DNA from: an uncultured Pelagibacteraceae bacterium
Lineage (GTDB): Bacteria; Pseudomonadota; Alphaproteobacteria; Pelagibacterales; Pelagibacteraceae
DNA: 64,000 nt
Assembly: GCA_902571955.1 (NCBI GenBank)
Contig: CACGDZ010000003.1
Location: 1 to 64,000, forward strand
Direction: 5' to 3'
Both the position numbers and the translations under genes were made by a program. The notes below the pieces were generated by a model, which worked only from the letters and a program-made list of their open reading frames with translations, was not told where the DNA came from and made no database searches. Below are positions 1-10,156 of this stretch, piece after piece (the stretch's first letter is position 1; every line of letters begins with the position of its first letter).

Positions 1-1275
1 TTTACATTATTATTAATACCTGGTTTCTTGGCCTTGTTTTATGGTTTAGTTGCTTATTTATTTGTAGTTATAAAACCAAATAAAAATTTGAGCTCATTTT
101 TTCTTTTTTCTTTAATATTTGGAATAGTAGAATTTCTACGAGGATCAATACTAACTGGTTTCCCTTGGAATTTAATTGCTTATAGTTTCTCTAATCAAAT
201 CGAAATTTTAAATATTACATCAATCATAGGTACATACAGTTTTAATCTTTTCTGTATCTCGTTATTTACAAGTCCATCAATATTTATTTTAAGAGAAAAT
301 AAAAAAGATATTAGTGTTTGTGTTGCGTTTCTTATTACAACAATATCGTTTTATGTGTTTGGTTCACAAAATTTAGAAAAATTTAATAATCAAAAGGTAA
401 AAAATCTTGACTATAAATTAAGAATTTTGAGTTCAAATATAAGTATAGATAGATTTTATAATAATATTGATCCAATAACTGCAATTAAAGAGTTAATTGA
501 AATCAGTTCTCCAAAAAAAAATGAAAAAATAATTTTTATTTGGCCAGAAGGTATTATTCCAGGTATTTCACAAGACCAACTAAAAGAATACAAATGGTTA
601 TTTGAAAATAAATTCAACAAAAATCATTTATTAGCAATTGGAATTAATAGCAAAGAAGATGAATCTAAAACAATTAAATATTTTAACTCATTATCTATTT
701 TTGATCACAATCTTAATATAATAAACTCATATAAAAAAATTAACCTTGTTCCTTTTGGAGAATTTTTACCTTTTGAGAAATTATTAAAAAGTATCGGCTT
801 AAAAACAATTACAAATGATTATCAATCATATTCAAAAGGTGAGGAAAGAAAAATAATTGATCTGAAATATAATAATTTATCAGTGAAAATATTACCTCTT
901 ATTTGTTATGAGATAATTTATTCAGGTAAAATTTTTACAAACAATAAATTTGATTACATTGTAAATATTTCTGAAGACGGTTGGTTTGGTAAGTCAATTG
1001 GCCCAGAGCAACATTTTACTCATAGTATTTTTAGAGCTATAGAGAGTGGAAAATATATTTTAAGATCTGCTAATAATGGAACAACAGCAATTATTAATCC
1101 AATTGGAGTTGTTGAGAAAAAAGTTGATATAAATAAATCTGGTTATGTAGATTTAAGTGAATCAAGGAAAATAGAGATGACTCTGTTTGCAAAATTTGGA
1201 AATAAAATTTTTGGATTTATAATTTTGTTGTATATTTTTTTAGTATTTTCATTTAATAAGCTTAAAAATGAGTAA
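1..1275 (+). CDS. lnt: Apolipoprotein N-acyltransferase, 5' end cut by window
   Basis: Inner-membrane enzyme that adds the third acyl chain to the N-terminal cysteine of lipoproteins. The frame is open from base 1 with no start codon that fits, so the gene begins upstream; a TTG at 28 is just an internal codon. Hydrophobic N-terminal segments are followed by a nitrilase-type domain with the Glu of WPEG (near base 547), a Lys in the segment before NLVPFGEF, and the nucleophile Cys of LICYEI (base 904), i.e. the Glu-Lys-Cys triad. A last hydrophobic helix ends the protein. The stop overlaps the metK start by 8 bp, so the two are probably co-transcribed. Family identity is strong. Confidence 0.95.
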   Translation, partial: FTLLLIPGFLALFYGLVAYLFVVIKPNKNLSSFFLFSLIFGIVEFLRGSILTGFPWNLIAYSFSNQIEILNITSIIGTYSFNLFCISLFTSPSIFILRENKKDISVCVAFLITTISFYVFGSQNLEKFNNQKVKNLDYKLRILSSNISIDRFYNNIDPITAIKELIEISSPKKNEKIIFIWPEGIIPGISQDQLKEYKWLFENKFNKNHLLAIGINSKEDESKTIKYFNSLSIFDHNLNIINSYKKINLVPFGEFLPFEKLLKSIGLKTITNDYQSYSKGEERKIIDLKYNNLSVKILPLICYEIIYSGKIFTNNKFDYIVNISEDGWFGKSIGPEQHFTHSIFRAIESGKYILRSANNGTTAIINPIGVVEKKVDINKSGYVDLSESRKIEMTLFAKFGNKIFGFIILLYIFLVFSFNKLKNE

Positions 1276-2437
1276 TTTAAAAAATTTTCTTTTCACAAGT
1301 GAGTCTGTCTCTGAAGGCCATCCAGATAAAGTCTCTGATAGGATTTCAGATATGGTTGTTGACAGTTTTATTTCGGCTGATCCATATTCTAGAGTTGCGT
1401 GTGAAACATTAACTACAACTAATAAAGTTGTTTTAGCTGGTGAAGTAAGGGGACCAGAAATTAAAAAAGATGAATTAATTGAAAAAGTAAGAAATTGTAT
1501 AAAAGATATTGGTTATGACCAAGAGGGATTTACTTGGAAAGAAGCAACAAAAATTGAAAGTCATTTACATTCACAATCAGCTGATATTGCTATGGGAGTG
1601 GATTCATCAGGAAATAAAGATGAGGGAGCTGGAGATCAAGGTATTATGTTTGGATACGCATGTAATGAAACAGATGTTTTAATGCCAGCACCAATTCATT
1701 ATTCTCATAAAATTTTAAGATTAATGGCTGAGGATAGAAAATCTGGAAAATTAAAAAATATTGAACCAGATTCAAAAAGCCAAGTAACATTTGAATATGT
1801 TGATGGAAAACCTTCAAAAGTAAAATCTGTAGTTATCTCTTCACAACATTTAGCTGATGTTAATCAAGCACAAGTAAGAGATTTATTAAGACCTTATATG
1901 TTAAAATCTATTCCTGAGAATTTTCTTAATGGTTTCAATGAAGATGAGTTTTATGTAAATCCAACTGGTAATTTTGTGATTGGTGGTCCCGATGGAGATT
2001 GTGGTCTTACAGGTAGAAAAATTATTGTTGATACATATGGTGGCGCTGCACCTCATGGCGGTGGTGCTTTTTCAGGAAAAGATCCAACTAAAGTTGATAG
2101 ATCAGCGGCTTATGCGGCAAGGTATATCGCTAAAAATGTTGTAGGTTCAAAAATTGCTGAAAAATGTTTAATTCAATTAGCTTATGCAATTGGTGTATCA
2201 AAACCACTTTCTATTTATGTTGATTTATTTGATAAAGATATAAATAAAAATAAATTTGTTGTAGAAAAGATTAAAGAAAATTTTGATTTGAGCCCTAGAG
2301 GCATAAGAGAAATGTTAAATTTAAATAAACCAATATATGAAAAAACAGCTGCTTATGGTCATTTTGGTAGAGCACCTGAGGAAAATGGTTCATTTTCATG
2401 GGAAAAAACAGATAAAACTAATGTTTTTTCTAAATAG
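1268..2437 (+). CDS. metK: S-adenosylmethionine synthetase
   Basis: Makes S-adenosylmethionine from methionine and ATP in the cytoplasm. The 389-residue length is normal for the family. Visible signatures are [14 protein letters not shown] near the N-terminus, the [12 protein letters not shown] hexapeptide region and the glycine-rich [19 protein letters not shown] loop. The ATG lies inside the end of lnt (8-bp overlap), leaving no room for a SAM riboswitch upstream, so any SAM control would have to act elsewhere. In many alphaproteobacteria trmB and rimP follow; here they are missing and the next gene is nusA. Confidence 0.98.
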   Translation: MSNLKNFLFTSESVSEGHPDKVSDRISDMVVDSFISADPYSRVACETLTTTNKVVLAGEVRGPEIKKDELIEKVRNCIKDIGYDQEGFTWKEATKIESHLHSQSADIAMGVDSSGNKDEGAGDQGIMFGYACNETDVLMPAPIHYSHKILRLMAEDRKSGKLKNIEPDSKSQVTFEYVDGKPSKVKSVVISSQHLADVNQAQVRDLLRPYMLKSIPENFLNGFNEDEFYVNPTGNFVIGGPDGDCGLTGRKIIVDTYGGAAPHGGGAFSGKDPTKVDRSAAYAARYIAKNVVGSKIAEKCLIQLAYAIGVSKPLSIYVDLFDKDINKNKFVVEKIKENFDLSPRGIREMLNLNKPIYEKTAAYGHFGRAPEENGSFSWEKTDKTNVFSK

Positions 2438-2443
2438 TTTCTG

Positions 2444-2471
2444 TTGAATTAAAAAAAAACTTTACTATATT
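2444..2471 (+). promoter_or_regulatory. Possible promoter for the nusA operon
   Basis: TTGAAT at 2444-2449 and TATATT at 2466-2471 with a 16-bp spacer fit a sigma-70 promoter between metK and nusA. If used, the transcript would start near 2478 and carry the 2495-2520 hairpin in its leader. In such AT-rich DNA chance matches are common, so this is tentative. Confidence 0.35.
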
Positions 2472-2494
2472 GCAATTACATTATTGAACTTTAC

Positions 2495-2520
2495 AAAATG
2501 GGCTCAAGCCCATTTTTTTT
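2495..2520 (+). terminator. Intrinsic terminator or attenuator in the nusA leader
   Basis: AAAATGGGC and GCCCATTTT form a 9-bp stem around a TCAA loop, followed directly by a T run. It lies 57 bp after metK and about 16 bp before the nusA start. It can end metK transcripts, or act as an attenuator read through by transcription starting just upstream. An ATG inside the stem (2498) extends the nusA frame but has no ribosome site. Confidence 0.75.
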
Positions 2521-2536
2521 TGGAGCAAACAAAATT

Positions 2537-4090
2537 ATGTTAAATAAAAGAGCCGATAAACTTGAATTATTAAGGATTGCTGAGGCCGTAGCTTTAGAAA
2601 AATCAATTGATAAAGAACTAATTATAAGTTCAATGGAAACGGGTATTGCTAAAGCTGCAAAATCAAAATTTGGACAGGAGAATGAGATTAAAGTTTCTAT
2701 TAATAGAGACAATGGAGATATTGAGCTTTTTAGAAAATTGATAATCGCTGAAAATCCAGAAAATGCAAATACTGAAATAAAATTAGAAGATGCAATTAAT
2801 TTAAATGAATTAAATAAAGATAAGTCTATTGGTGATGAAGTATTACAGCCACTTCCTTCATTTGATTTTGGAAGAATAGCTGCTCAAACTGCAAAGCAAG
2901 TAATTAGTTTTAACGTAAGAGAAGCAGAGAGAGAGAGACAATTTAATGATTTTATTGATAAGAAAGACACAATTTTAAGCGGAATAGTTAAGAGATTGGA
3001 ATTTGGAAATGTAATTGTTGATTTAGGAAGAACAGAAGCGATAATCCAAAAAAATGAGTTAATTCCTAGAGAAAATATTAAAGCAGGTGACCGAATTAAA
3101 GCTTATTGCTATGATGTAAGAAGAGAGCCAAGAGGACAACAAATATTCTTATCTAGAGCTCATACTAAATTTATGGAAAAGCTTTTTGTTCAAGAGGTTC
3201 CAGAAATTTATGATGGACTCATAGAGATTAAATCTTCTTCAAGAGATCCTGGGAGTAGAGCTAAAATATGTGTGAAAGCAGTTGATACATCTTTAGATCC
3301 AGTTGGTGCTTGCGTAGGTATGAGAGGTTCAAGAGTTCAAGCTGTTGTAAATGAACTTCAAGGAGAGAAAATTGACATAGTTAATTGGTCAGATGATCCT
3401 GCTATTTTAGTTTCAAATGCATTATCTCCTGCTGAAGTACAAAGAGTTAATGTTGATAGTGAAAGAAAAAAACTTGATGTAATTCTGACGGATGAAAATT
3501 TAAGTAAAGCAATCGGAAGAAGAGGTCAAAATGTTAGACTTGCAACAAAACTCTTAAATTATGAAATTAATATAATGACAGATGCAGAAGACTCTGAACG
3601 TAGACAATTAGAATTTAAAGAAAAAACAGAGAACTTTGTAAAAAATTTAGAGTTAGATGAAACATTGGGCCAGTTACTAGTTGCCGAGGGTTTTTCAACA
3701 ATTGACGATATAAAAGATAGTTCAGCTGAAAATTTAACGAAGATTGAAGGTATAGAGGAAGATACCGCTAAAGCGCTGATTGAAAGAGCTAAAGAGTTCC
3801 ATGAAAAAGACAAGGAAGATATTTCTCAGAGAATAAAAGAACTAGGTCTTGAGGATACCTTGATTAATTTGAAGGGATTAACCCCAGGAATGTTGGTTAC
3901 ACTTGGTGAGCAAAAAATTCTCAGTTTAGAGGATTTTGCAGACTTAGCGTCTGATGAATTAACTGGTGGTTTTGATTTAGTTAAAGGTGAGAGGGTAAAA
4001 ATCCAAGGTTATCTTGAGGATTTTGCTTTATCAAAAGAAGAAGCAGATGAGCTTATTATGTCTGCACGAAACATTGTTTATAAAGTTTGA
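2537..4090 (+). CDS. nusA: Transcription elongation/termination factor NusA
   Basis: Binds RNA polymerase and nascent RNA to control pausing, termination and antitermination. The N-terminal domain is followed by an S1 domain (about residues 125-190), two KH domains containing VGMRGSRVQAV and IGRRGQNVRLA, and two C-terminal helix-hairpin-helix acidic repeats. I place the start at ATG 2537, giving 517 residues, because GGAG precedes it at 2522-2525 and the protein then begins MLNKRADKLELL as in the family; an upstream in-frame ATG at 2498 lies within the leader hairpin. The gene heads a cluster with infB, rbfA, rpsO and pnp, but the usual upstream rimP is absent. Confidence 0.96.
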   Translation: MLNKRADKLELLRIAEAVALEKSIDKELIISSMETGIAKAAKSKFGQENEIKVSINRDNGDIELFRKLIIAENPENANTEIKLEDAINLNELNKDKSIGDEVLQPLPSFDFGRIAAQTAKQVISFNVREAERERQFNDFIDKKDTILSGIVKRLEFGNVIVDLGRTEAIIQKNELIPRENIKAGDRIKAYCYDVRREPRGQQIFLSRAHTKFMEKLFVQEVPEIYDGLIEIKSSSRDPGSRAKICVKAVDTSLDPVGACVGMRGSRVQAVVNELQGEKIDIVNWSDDPAILVSNALSPAEVQRVNVDSERKKLDVILTDENLSKAIGRRGQNVRLATKLLNYEINIMTDAEDSERRQLEFKEKTENFVKNLELDETLGQLLVAEGFSTIDDIKDSSAENLTKIEGIEEDTAKALIERAKEFHEKDKEDISQRIKELGLEDTLINLKGLTPGMLVTLGEQKILSLEDFADLASDELTGGFDLVKGERVKIQGYLEDFALSKEEADELIMSARNIVYKV

Positions 4091-4100
4091 GTGATGAGGT

Positions 4101-6320
4101 ATGGAGAAAAAAACAAAATTAACAATTTCAGGCACAGCCAAAAAATCAGTAAAGAATATTGAGTTTGCAAAAACTCAAGGTAAAAACTCTGTCATAATTG
4201 AAAAACAAACTGGGAAATTTTCAAGTAAAGGTGGATCATTTAGATCTAATGCGAATAAGCCAAGAACAACTTCATCCTTCAACAGAGGAGCTCCATTTAA
4301 ACCATCATTTAATTTTAAATCATCTCCTGTAACAAACGATTTTGAAAAGAGAAAACTTGCTGAGCAAAGAGCTACCAAAAGACTTAAAGGAGATAGCGAA
4401 AATAAAGATAAAAAGACTTTAAAAGCAGGTACTAAGAAAAGAGAATTAAAATTAACAGTTTCAAGGGCGCTAAGTGATGAAATTGACGCAAAACAAAGAA
4501 GTTTAGCATCAGTTAAAAGAGCAAGACAAAAAGAAATAAAAAACGCTACAAAAGATGACTCACAAGAAAATTTAAAACCAATTAAAAGAGATGTTAACAT
4601 TCCTGAGGCCATTACGGTAAGAGAACTGGCAAACAGGATGGCTGAACAATCAAGTAATGTAATTAAGCATTTATTTGGCATGGGTGTTACCGTGACTATT
4701 AATCAAACCTTAGCCGCAGATACTGCAGAATATTTAGTTAAAGAATTTGGTCATAATCCAATAAGAGAAGAGAAAGCAGAGGAAATAATTCAAAAAATAA
4801 AAGCTTCAAGAACTGAAAATTTAAAAAATCGACCACCGATAGTTACTGTCATGGGCCATGTTGATCATGGTAAGACCTCAGTACTAGATGTGCTCAGAAG
4901 CGCAAATGTAGTTTCAGGAGAATTTGGTGGAATAACTCAGCACATAGGTGCATATCAAATTGAGAGACAAAATAACAAATTAACTTTTATAGATACACCA
5001 GGCCATGCTGCTTTTACAGAAATGAGAGCTAGAGGATCAAAATTAACAGATGTAGTTGTTCTAGTTGTTGCAGCTGATGACGGAGTAAAGCCACAAACAG
5101 TCGAGTCTATAAAACATGCAAAGGCTGCGAATGTTCCAATCGTGGTTGCAATAAATAAGTGTGATCTTCCTGAAGCCGATCCACAGAAAATTAAAAATCA
5201 ATTACTTGAACATGAGTTAATAGCAGAAGATTTATCTGGAGACACCTTAATGGTTGAGGTTTCCACAAAAACTAAACAAAATTTAGATAAGTTAGTTGAG
5301 TCTATAATTTTACAGGCTGAAATTTTAGATCTCAAAACTGATTATGAATCTAAAGCCACAGGGATCGTATTAGAATCAAAAATAGATGTTGGTAGAGGTC
5401 CGGTTGCAAATATTATTGTAACAACAGGAACTCTTAAAAAAGGTGACTTTTTTGTAAGTGGTTTAAAATGGGGAAAGGTTAGAGCAATTATTAATGATAA
5501 AGGTCAAAATATCAGTGAGGCTCCACCGTCAACTCCTGTAGAAGTTTTAGGTATAAATGGTGCTGCTAAAGCTGGAGATGATTTTATTGTTTTAGAGACT
5601 GAAAAAGAAGCTAAAACTTTAAGTGAAAATAGAGCTCAAGAGAGTAAAGAAGGAAAGAACCCATTAACCTTTGCTACACAAGATTCTGCTTTCTCAGATA
5701 AGTCTTCTGAAGAATTAAATTTAATTATAAAATCTGATGTACAAGGATCCTCAGAGGCTATCAAAAACGCAATTGCTCAAATCAAACATGAGGAAGTGAA
5801 ACCAAAAATAATTTTAGCAGATATTGGAATGGTAACAGAAACTGATGTTACATTGGCTAAAGCATCTAATGCGGTATTAATTGCTTTCAATGTTAAGCCA
5901 AGTAAAGAAGCAAAAAAACTTGCAGAAAACGATAAGATAAAAATATCTTCATATAATATTATTTATGAAGTTTTAGATTATATTAAACAAAAAATGTCAG
6001 GATTATTAGCACCCGATGTTCAAGAAAAAATTACTGGTACTGCACAAATTTTGGAAATATTTAAAGTTTCAGGTGCAGGAAAAGTTGCCGGTTCAAAAGT
6101 AACCGAGGGTGAAATTAATAGCACATCAGATGTGAGAATTATTAGAGATGGTGCAATTATTTATACTGGTAAAGTCTCATCAATATTTAGAGAAAAAAAC
6201 CAAGTAAAACAAGTAAGTGATGGTCAAGAGTGTGGAATAACAGTTAAGGATTATATGGATTTCCAAAAAAATGATACAATAGAGGCATTTAGTGTTACAT
6301 CTACCGAAAGGTCAATTTAA
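4101..6320 (+). CDS. infB: Translation initiation factor IF-2
   Basis: GTPase that brings fMet-tRNA to the 30S subunit and promotes subunit joining. A long basic, low-complexity N-terminal region (about residues 1-150) precedes the IF2-N domain and a G domain with GHVDHGKTS (about residue 252), DTPGHAAF and NKCD, then domains II to IV. At 739 residues it is shorter than enterobacterial IF-2, as in many compact genomes. Only 10 bp separate it from nusA, so the ylxR gene common at this place is absent. Its stop overlaps the rbfA start by one base (TAATG), indicating translational coupling. Confidence 0.97.
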   Translation: MEKKTKLTISGTAKKSVKNIEFAKTQGKNSVIIEKQTGKFSSKGGSFRSNANKPRTTSSFNRGAPFKPSFNFKSSPVTNDFEKRKLAEQRATKRLKGDSENKDKKTLKAGTKKRELKLTVSRALSDEIDAKQRSLASVKRARQKEIKNATKDDSQENLKPIKRDVNIPEAITVRELANRMAEQSSNVIKHLFGMGVTVTINQTLAADTAEYLVKEFGHNPIREEKAEEIIQKIKASRTENLKNRPPIVTVMGHVDHGKTSVLDVLRSANVVSGEFGGITQHIGAYQIERQNNKLTFIDTPGHAAFTEMRARGSKLTDVVVLVVAADDGVKPQTVESIKHAKAANVPIVVAINKCDLPEADPQKIKNQLLEHELIAEDLSGDTLMVEVSTKTKQNLDKLVESIILQAEILDLKTDYESKATGIVLESKIDVGRGPVANIIVTTGTLKKGDFFVSGLKWGKVRAIINDKGQNISEAPPSTPVEVLGINGAAKAGDDFIVLETEKEAKTLSENRAQESKEGKNPLTFATQDSAFSDKSSEELNLIIKSDVQGSSEAIKNAIAQIKHEEVKPKIILADIGMVTETDVTLAKASNAVLIAFNVKPSKEAKKLAENDKIKISSYNIIYEVLDYIKQKMSGLLAPDVQEKITGTAQILEIFKVSGAGKVAGSKVTEGEINSTSDVRIIRDGAIIYTGKVSSIFREKNQVKQVSDGQECGITVKDYMDFQKNDTIEAFSVTSTERSI

Positions 6321-6688
6321 TGGCAGATAGAATAGGAAAACCAGTATCCCAAAGACAGCTTAGAGTAGGAGAAATGATAAAGCAGTCTTTAAGCATGATT
6401 TTTATAAGAAATGAGGCTAAGGTGCCGAATTTGGAAACAAACACAATAACAGTTACCGAGGTTAGAATGAGTCCAGATTTAAAAATAGCTAAAGCATATG
6501 TGCTTCCATTAGGAGGAAAAGATGCGGAGGAAACAATTAGTGTTTTAAGGGAATACTCATTTTTAATTAGAAAAATTTTATCACAGAAAGTGGTTATGAA
6601 ATTTTTACCAAAATTACTTTTTAGAAAAGACGAATCTTTTGAGTATGCGGAAAAAATTGAAAACTTAATAAAACAAACAAATAAATAG
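6320..6688 (+). CDS. rbfA: 30S ribosome-binding factor A
   Basis: Assembly factor for the 30S subunit that acts on 16S rRNA 5' end maturation. The 122-residue protein shows the family pattern: an N-terminal stretch with RQLRVGEMIKQSL, then a KH-like fold region containing VTEVRMSPDLKIAKAYVLPLG and a basic C-terminal helix. It starts on the last base of the infB stop codon. It is followed 12 bp later by rpsO, whereas truB often lies between them in other proteobacteria. Confidence 0.93.
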   Translation: MADRIGKPVSQRQLRVGEMIKQSLSMIFIRNEAKVPNLETNTITVTEVRMSPDLKIAKAYVLPLGGKDAEETISVLREYSFLIRKILSQKVVMKFLPKLLFRKDESFEYAEKIENLIKQTNK

Positions 6689-6700
6689 GAAGAAAGAGGC

Positions 6701-6949
6701 ATGAACAAAAAGGCACAAGAATTAGCAATGCATGATAAAGATACCGGATCTTCAGAGATACAGGTCGCTTTGCTAACTGAGAAAATTGAAACTCTCTCTA
6801 AACATATTAAGCAATTCAAAAAAGATAAACATTCATCTGTTGGGTTGTTGAGAGCGGTAAATAGAAGAAAGAAATTGTTAGAATACCTAAAGAAAAATAA
6901 AATAGATTCTTACAAAAATGTACTGTCGAAATTGAATTTAAGAAAATAG
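6701..6949 (+). CDS. rpsO: 30S ribosomal protein S15
   Basis: Primary 16S rRNA-binding protein of the small-subunit platform. The family core DTGSSEIQVALLTEKI and the basic segment SVGLLRAVNRRKKLLEYL are clear. It is 82 residues, a little shorter than the usual 88-89, because the N-terminal helix is trimmed. The ATG is preceded by the purine-rich AGGAAGAAAGAGG, a convincing ribosome site, so the short N-terminus looks real. The rpsO-pnp order is the classic one. Confidence 0.96.
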   Translation: MNKKAQELAMHDKDTGSSEIQVALLTEKIETLSKHIKQFKKDKHSSVGLLRAVNRRKKLLEYLKKNKIDSYKNVLSKLNLRK

Positions 6950-6971
6950 AAATCAACATAGATAGAACTGA

Positions 6972-7006
6972 ATGGAACGAAACGAACGAAACGAAATGGA
7001 AATGAA
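6972..7006 (+). repeat. Short GAAAC/GAACG microrepeats before pnp
   Basis: The stretch between rpsO and pnp is built of reiterated purine-rich units of the kind GAACGAAACGAACGAAACGA, followed by AATGGAAATGAAATG. It contains two overlapping ATGs (7002 and 7007) in different frames, the second being that of pnp. No strong ribosome site is present apart from GGA at 6998-7000. Confidence 0.6.
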
Positions 7007-9079
7007 ATGTTTAAAGTATACAAGAAGGAAATTGAAGTAGCGGGAAAGAAGATAAGTTTAGAAACAGGTAAAGTAGCAAGACAGGCAGACGGTTCAATAA
7101 TCGCAACATGTGGAGAGACAGTCGTACTAGCAACAGTAGTAGGAGCAAAAAAAGTAAATCCTGATATGGATTACTTTCCATTGTCTGTAAATTACCAAGA
7201 AAAATATTATGCAGCTGGAAAAATTCCAGGTGGATATTTTAAAAGAGAAGCAAGACCAACTGAGAGCGAAACATTAATCTCTAGATTAATTGATAGACCA
7301 ATCAGACCTCTGTTTCCTGACGAATTTAAAAATGAAGTTCAGCTATTACCAACAGTAATTTCATACGATAAAGAAAATGAACCAGATATTTTATCAATCA
7401 CAGCGTCATCAGCTGCATTAGCTATATCAGGAATGCCATTTATGGGTCCTGTAGGAGCTTCAAGAGTTGGATTTGTAGATGGAAAATATGTTTTAAACCC
7501 ATCTAAATTAGAATTAGAGAACTCAAGTTTAGATTTAGTTGTTGCTGGCACAAAAGATGCTGTGCTTATGGTTGAGTCTGAAGCAAATGGTTTAACAGAA
7601 GAAGAAATGTTAAATGCAGTAAAATTTGGTCATGAGGGATTTGTTCCTGTAATTGAAATGATCGAAGAACTTGCAAAAGAATGCAGAAAACCTGAGTGGA
7701 CTGTTGAAAAGAAAGATCTATCTGAAGTTAAAAAAAAATTAGAGGAAACTTTTACAGAAGATCTTAAAAAAGCTTTTGCAACTAGAGATAAACAAGATAG
7801 ATCAAATCAAATTTCTGAAATCACTGATAAAGCTAAAAAGCTTTATGAGGAAGATGAAAATTACACTGATCTAGATGTTAACAGTCAGTTAAAAAATCTA
7901 GAAAAATCAATTGTTAGAACAGACATTCTAAAAAATAAAAATAGAATTGATGGAAGAGGTTTGTCTGACGTAAGACCTATTGAATGTGAAGTCGGTGTTC
8001 TTCCGAGAGCACATGGCTCTGCATTGTTTACTAGAGGAGAAACACAAGCAATTGTTGTTGCAACTTTAGGAACATCTGATGATGAACAAAGAATTGAGAG
8101 CTTAGATGGATTGCAAAGAGAACGATTTATGCTTCACTATAATTTTCCTCCTTTTTCAGTTGGAGAAACTGGAAGAATTGGAACAGGTAGAAGAGAAATC
8201 GGACATGGTAAATTAGCATGGAGAGCAATCAACTCTTCATTACCAACAAAAGAAGCATTTCCATATACTTTTAGAGTAGTTTCAGAGATTACGGAGTCTA
8301 ATGGTTCTTCTTCAATGGCAACCGTTTGTGGAACTTCTTTAGCATTAATGGATGCTGGAGTGCCGATTAAAGAGCCAGTTGCAGGTATTGCAATGGGATT
8401 AATTAAAGAAGGAGATGATTTTAGTGTTCTATCAGATATTTTAGGTGACGAAGATCACTTAGGTGATATGGATTTTAAAGTTGCTGGAACTAAAGATGGA
8501 ATTACTTCTCTTCAGATGGATATCAAAATTACAGGTATTACATTTGAAATTATGGAGCAGGCATTAAGCCAAGCTAAAGATGGAAGAGTTCATATCTTAG
8601 GTGAAATGAATAAAGCATTATCAGCTTCAAGATCTGATGTTGGAAAACACACTCCAAAAATGGAACAAGTAAATGTTGATAAGAAAGACATTGCAGCTGT
8701 GATTGGAAAAGGTGGAGCAACAATTAGAGAGATCGTTGAAAAATCAGGTGCAAAAGTAGATGTAAATGATGAAGGAGTTGTTACAGTTGCTGCTCCAGAT
8801 GAAGAGTCTAGAAACATAGCGATGCAAATGATTAAAGACATTACTGCAAAAGCTGAACTGAATAAAATTTATTCAGGTAAAGTAATGAAGATTATGGAGT
8901 TTGGTGCATTTGTTAATTTCTTAGGAAAACAAGATGGGCTAGTTCATATCTCAGAACTAGCAGATAAAAGAGTAGCTAAAGTAACCGATGTTGTAAAAGA
9001 AGGTGACGAAGTAAAAGTTAAAGTGATTGGTTTCGATAGAGGTAAAGTTAAACTATCTATGAAACAAGCTGCTGAATAA
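7007..9079 (+). CDS. pnp: Polyribonucleotide nucleotidyltransferase (PNPase)
   Basis: 3'-5' phosphorolytic exoribonuclease, the core of RNA turnover. At 690 residues it has the full layout: first RNase PH domain, an all-helical linker (about 215-300), second RNase PH domain with [14 protein letters not shown] and [13 protein letters not shown], a KH domain with [10 protein letters not shown] (about residue 567) and a C-terminal S1 domain starting near [12 protein letters not shown] (about 625). I keep ATG 7007; the other ATG at 7002 is out of frame. A strong hairpin terminator follows. Confidence 0.98.
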   Translation: MFKVYKKEIEVAGKKISLETGKVARQADGSIIATCGETVVLATVVGAKKVNPDMDYFPLSVNYQEKYYAAGKIPGGYFKREARPTESETLISRLIDRPIRPLFPDEFKNEVQLLPTVISYDKENEPDILSITASSAALAISGMPFMGPVGASRVGFVDGKYVLNPSKLELENSSLDLVVAGTKDAVLMVESEANGLTEEEMLNAVKFGHEGFVPVIEMIEELAKECRKPEWTVEKKDLSEVKKKLEETFTEDLKKAFATRDKQDRSNQISEITDKAKKLYEEDENYTDLDVNSQLKNLEKSIVRTDILKNKNRIDGRGLSDVRPIECEVGVLPRAHGSALFTRGETQAIVVATLGTSDDEQRIESLDGLQRERFMLHYNFPPFSVGETGRIGTGRREIGHGKLAWRAINSSLPTKEAFPYTFRVVSEITESNGSSSMATVCGTSLALMDAGVPIKEPVAGIAMGLIKEGDDFSVLSDILGDEDHLGDMDFKVAGTKDGITSLQMDIKITGITFEIMEQALSQAKDGRVHILGEMNKALSASRSDVGKHTPKMEQVNVDKKDIAAVIGKGGATIREIVEKSGAKVDVNDEGVVTVAAPDEESRNIAMQMIKDITAKAELNKIYSGKVMKIMEFGAFVNFLGKQDGLVHISELADKRVAKVTDVVKEGDEVKVKVIGFDRGKVKLSMKQAAE

Positions 9080-9102
9080 TCTATAACATACATTAAAATT
9101 TT

Positions 9103-9135
9103 AAACCCTTGGAATGAGAGTTCTGGGGGTTTTTT
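9103..9135. terminator. Terminator between pnp and the convergent DUF1737 gene
   Basis: AAACCCTTGGAA at 9103-9114 pairs with TTCTGGGGGTTT at 9121-9132 (12 bp, three G-T wobbles) around a TGAGAG loop and runs into a T tract. It ends pnp transcription. On the other strand the hairpin is followed by only a short T run, so it may work weakly for the convergent gene, whose stop codon (9134-9136) touches it. Confidence 0.85.
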
Positions 9136-9340
9136 ATATTGAGGATAAATTTATTTTTTTTGAATATTTTTTATTTGGAACATTTTTTATAACTGCTTGG
9201 CCACAACGTATTATTCCTCGTTTTTTATCAAATGTCATTTTGGGTTCACCATATAATTTCCATCCATTAGATAATGCCTCAGTTACTCGATTACAAAATC
9301 TTGCTGTATCATCATCAGTAATAAATCTGTATCCTTTCAT
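9134..9340 (-). CDS. DUF1737 family small protein
   Basis: A 68-residue cytoplasmic protein of unknown function. The sequence MKGYRFITDDDTARFCNRV, followed by a GWKLYGEP segment and CGQAVIKN, matches the DUF1737 pattern, in which a short strand-helix-strand unit carries conserved Trp, Leu and Gly residues. It has no signal peptide or membrane helix. Its 3' end abuts the pnp terminator. It lies 27 bp before fabI on the same strand's upstream side, with no clear functional link. Confidence 0.75.
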   Translation of the reverse strand: MKGYRFITDDDTARFCNRVTEALSNGWKLYGEPKMTFDKKRGIIRCGQAVIKNVPNKKYSKKINLSSI

Positions 9341-9367
9341 ATATTTTTAATTAAATTTAACTAAATT

Positions 9368-10153
9368 TTAGGTTATATTTTTAGGATCTGGCATTCCTAC
9401 CTTGTTATATCCAGCATCTACGTAGTGAATTTCACCAGTAACTCCGTTAGCAAGGTCACTTAGTAGATATAATGCTGAATTTCCAACATCATGGATATCT
9501 ACATTTCTCTTAAGAAAAGAATGGTCTTCATTCCATTTATATAGGAATTTTGCGTCTCCAATTGCAGAGGCAGCTAATGTCTTGATAGGTCCAGCACTTA
9601 TAGCATTTACTCTGATGCCTTTAGCACCCAAATCTCTAGCTAAATATTTAACACTTGCCTCTAAAGCTGATTTACAAACACCCATTACGTTATAATTTGG
9701 AATTGCTTTTGTAGACTCATAAGTTAAGGTTAATAAGCTTCCACCTTGTTTCATTACCTTTGAAGCTTCTTTTGCTATTTCAGTAAATGAAAAACAAGAA
9801 ATTAACATACTTCTTAAAAAATTTTCTCTTGTCGTATTTAGGTACTCACCTGATAACTCTGATTTATCTGAAAAAGCAACTGCATGAACTACAAAATCAA
9901 TTTCACCCCATTGAGATCTAATATCCTCAAATAGTTTTACCACTTCTTCCTTTTTCTCAACATCACAACTAAATGTAACATTTGAATTTAATTTTTCTGC
10001 TAAAGGAACTACTCTTTTTTTTAAAGCGTCACCCAAATAAGTAAATGCTAGCTCAGCTCCAGCTTCTGAAAGTTTTTGAGAAATACCCCAGGCAATAGAT
10101 CTTTCATTGGCAACACCCATGATTAATCCTTTTTTACCTTTCATTAAACTCAT
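9368..10153 (-). CDS. fabI: Enoyl-[acyl-carrier-protein] reductase (NADH)
   Basis: Catalyses the last reduction of each fatty acid elongation round. A 261-residue short-chain dehydrogenase of the FabI type, with the nucleotide-binding segment MGVANERSIAWGI, the catalytic Tyr-x6-Lys in YNVMGVCK, and the following GIRVNAISAGPIKTLAA loop. It lies 3 bp downstream of fabB in a fabA-fabB-fabI operon. Members of this family are the usual target of triclosan; sensitivity cannot be read from the sequence. Confidence 0.96.
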   Translation of the reverse strand: MSLMKGKKGLIMGVANERSIAWGISQKLSEAGAELAFTYLGDALKKRVVPLAEKLNSNVTFSCDVEKKEEVVKLFEDIRSQWGEIDFVVHAVAFSDKSELSGEYLNTTRENFLRSMLISCFSFTEIAKEASKVMKQGGSLLTLTYESTKAIPNYNVMGVCKSALEASVKYLARDLGAKGIRVNAISAGPIKTLAASAIGDAKFLYKWNEDHSFLKRNVDIHDVGNSALYLLSDLANGVTGEIHYVDAGYNKVGMPDPKNIT

Positions 10154-10156
10154 AAA

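Noticed and set aside
1240..1268. SAM riboswitch before metK
   Set aside because: metK starts inside lnt and no SAM-riboswitch-like structure or gap is present.
2498..2536. Upstream ATG extending NusA by 13 residues
   Set aside because: The ATG is inside the stem of the leader hairpin, has no ribosome site, and the added residues are not part of NusA.
4175..4681. Minus-strand ORF of 168 codons inside infB
   Set aside because: Antisense shadow of the low-complexity infB N-terminal region; Ser/Leu-rich with no domain.
6301..6819. Minus-strand ORF of 172 codons across rbfA and rpsO
   Set aside because: Shadow of two well-recognised genes on the plus strand.
9114..9350. Plus-strand ORF of 78 codons
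   Set aside because: It is the antisense shadow of the DUF1737 gene and begins inside the pnp terminator.
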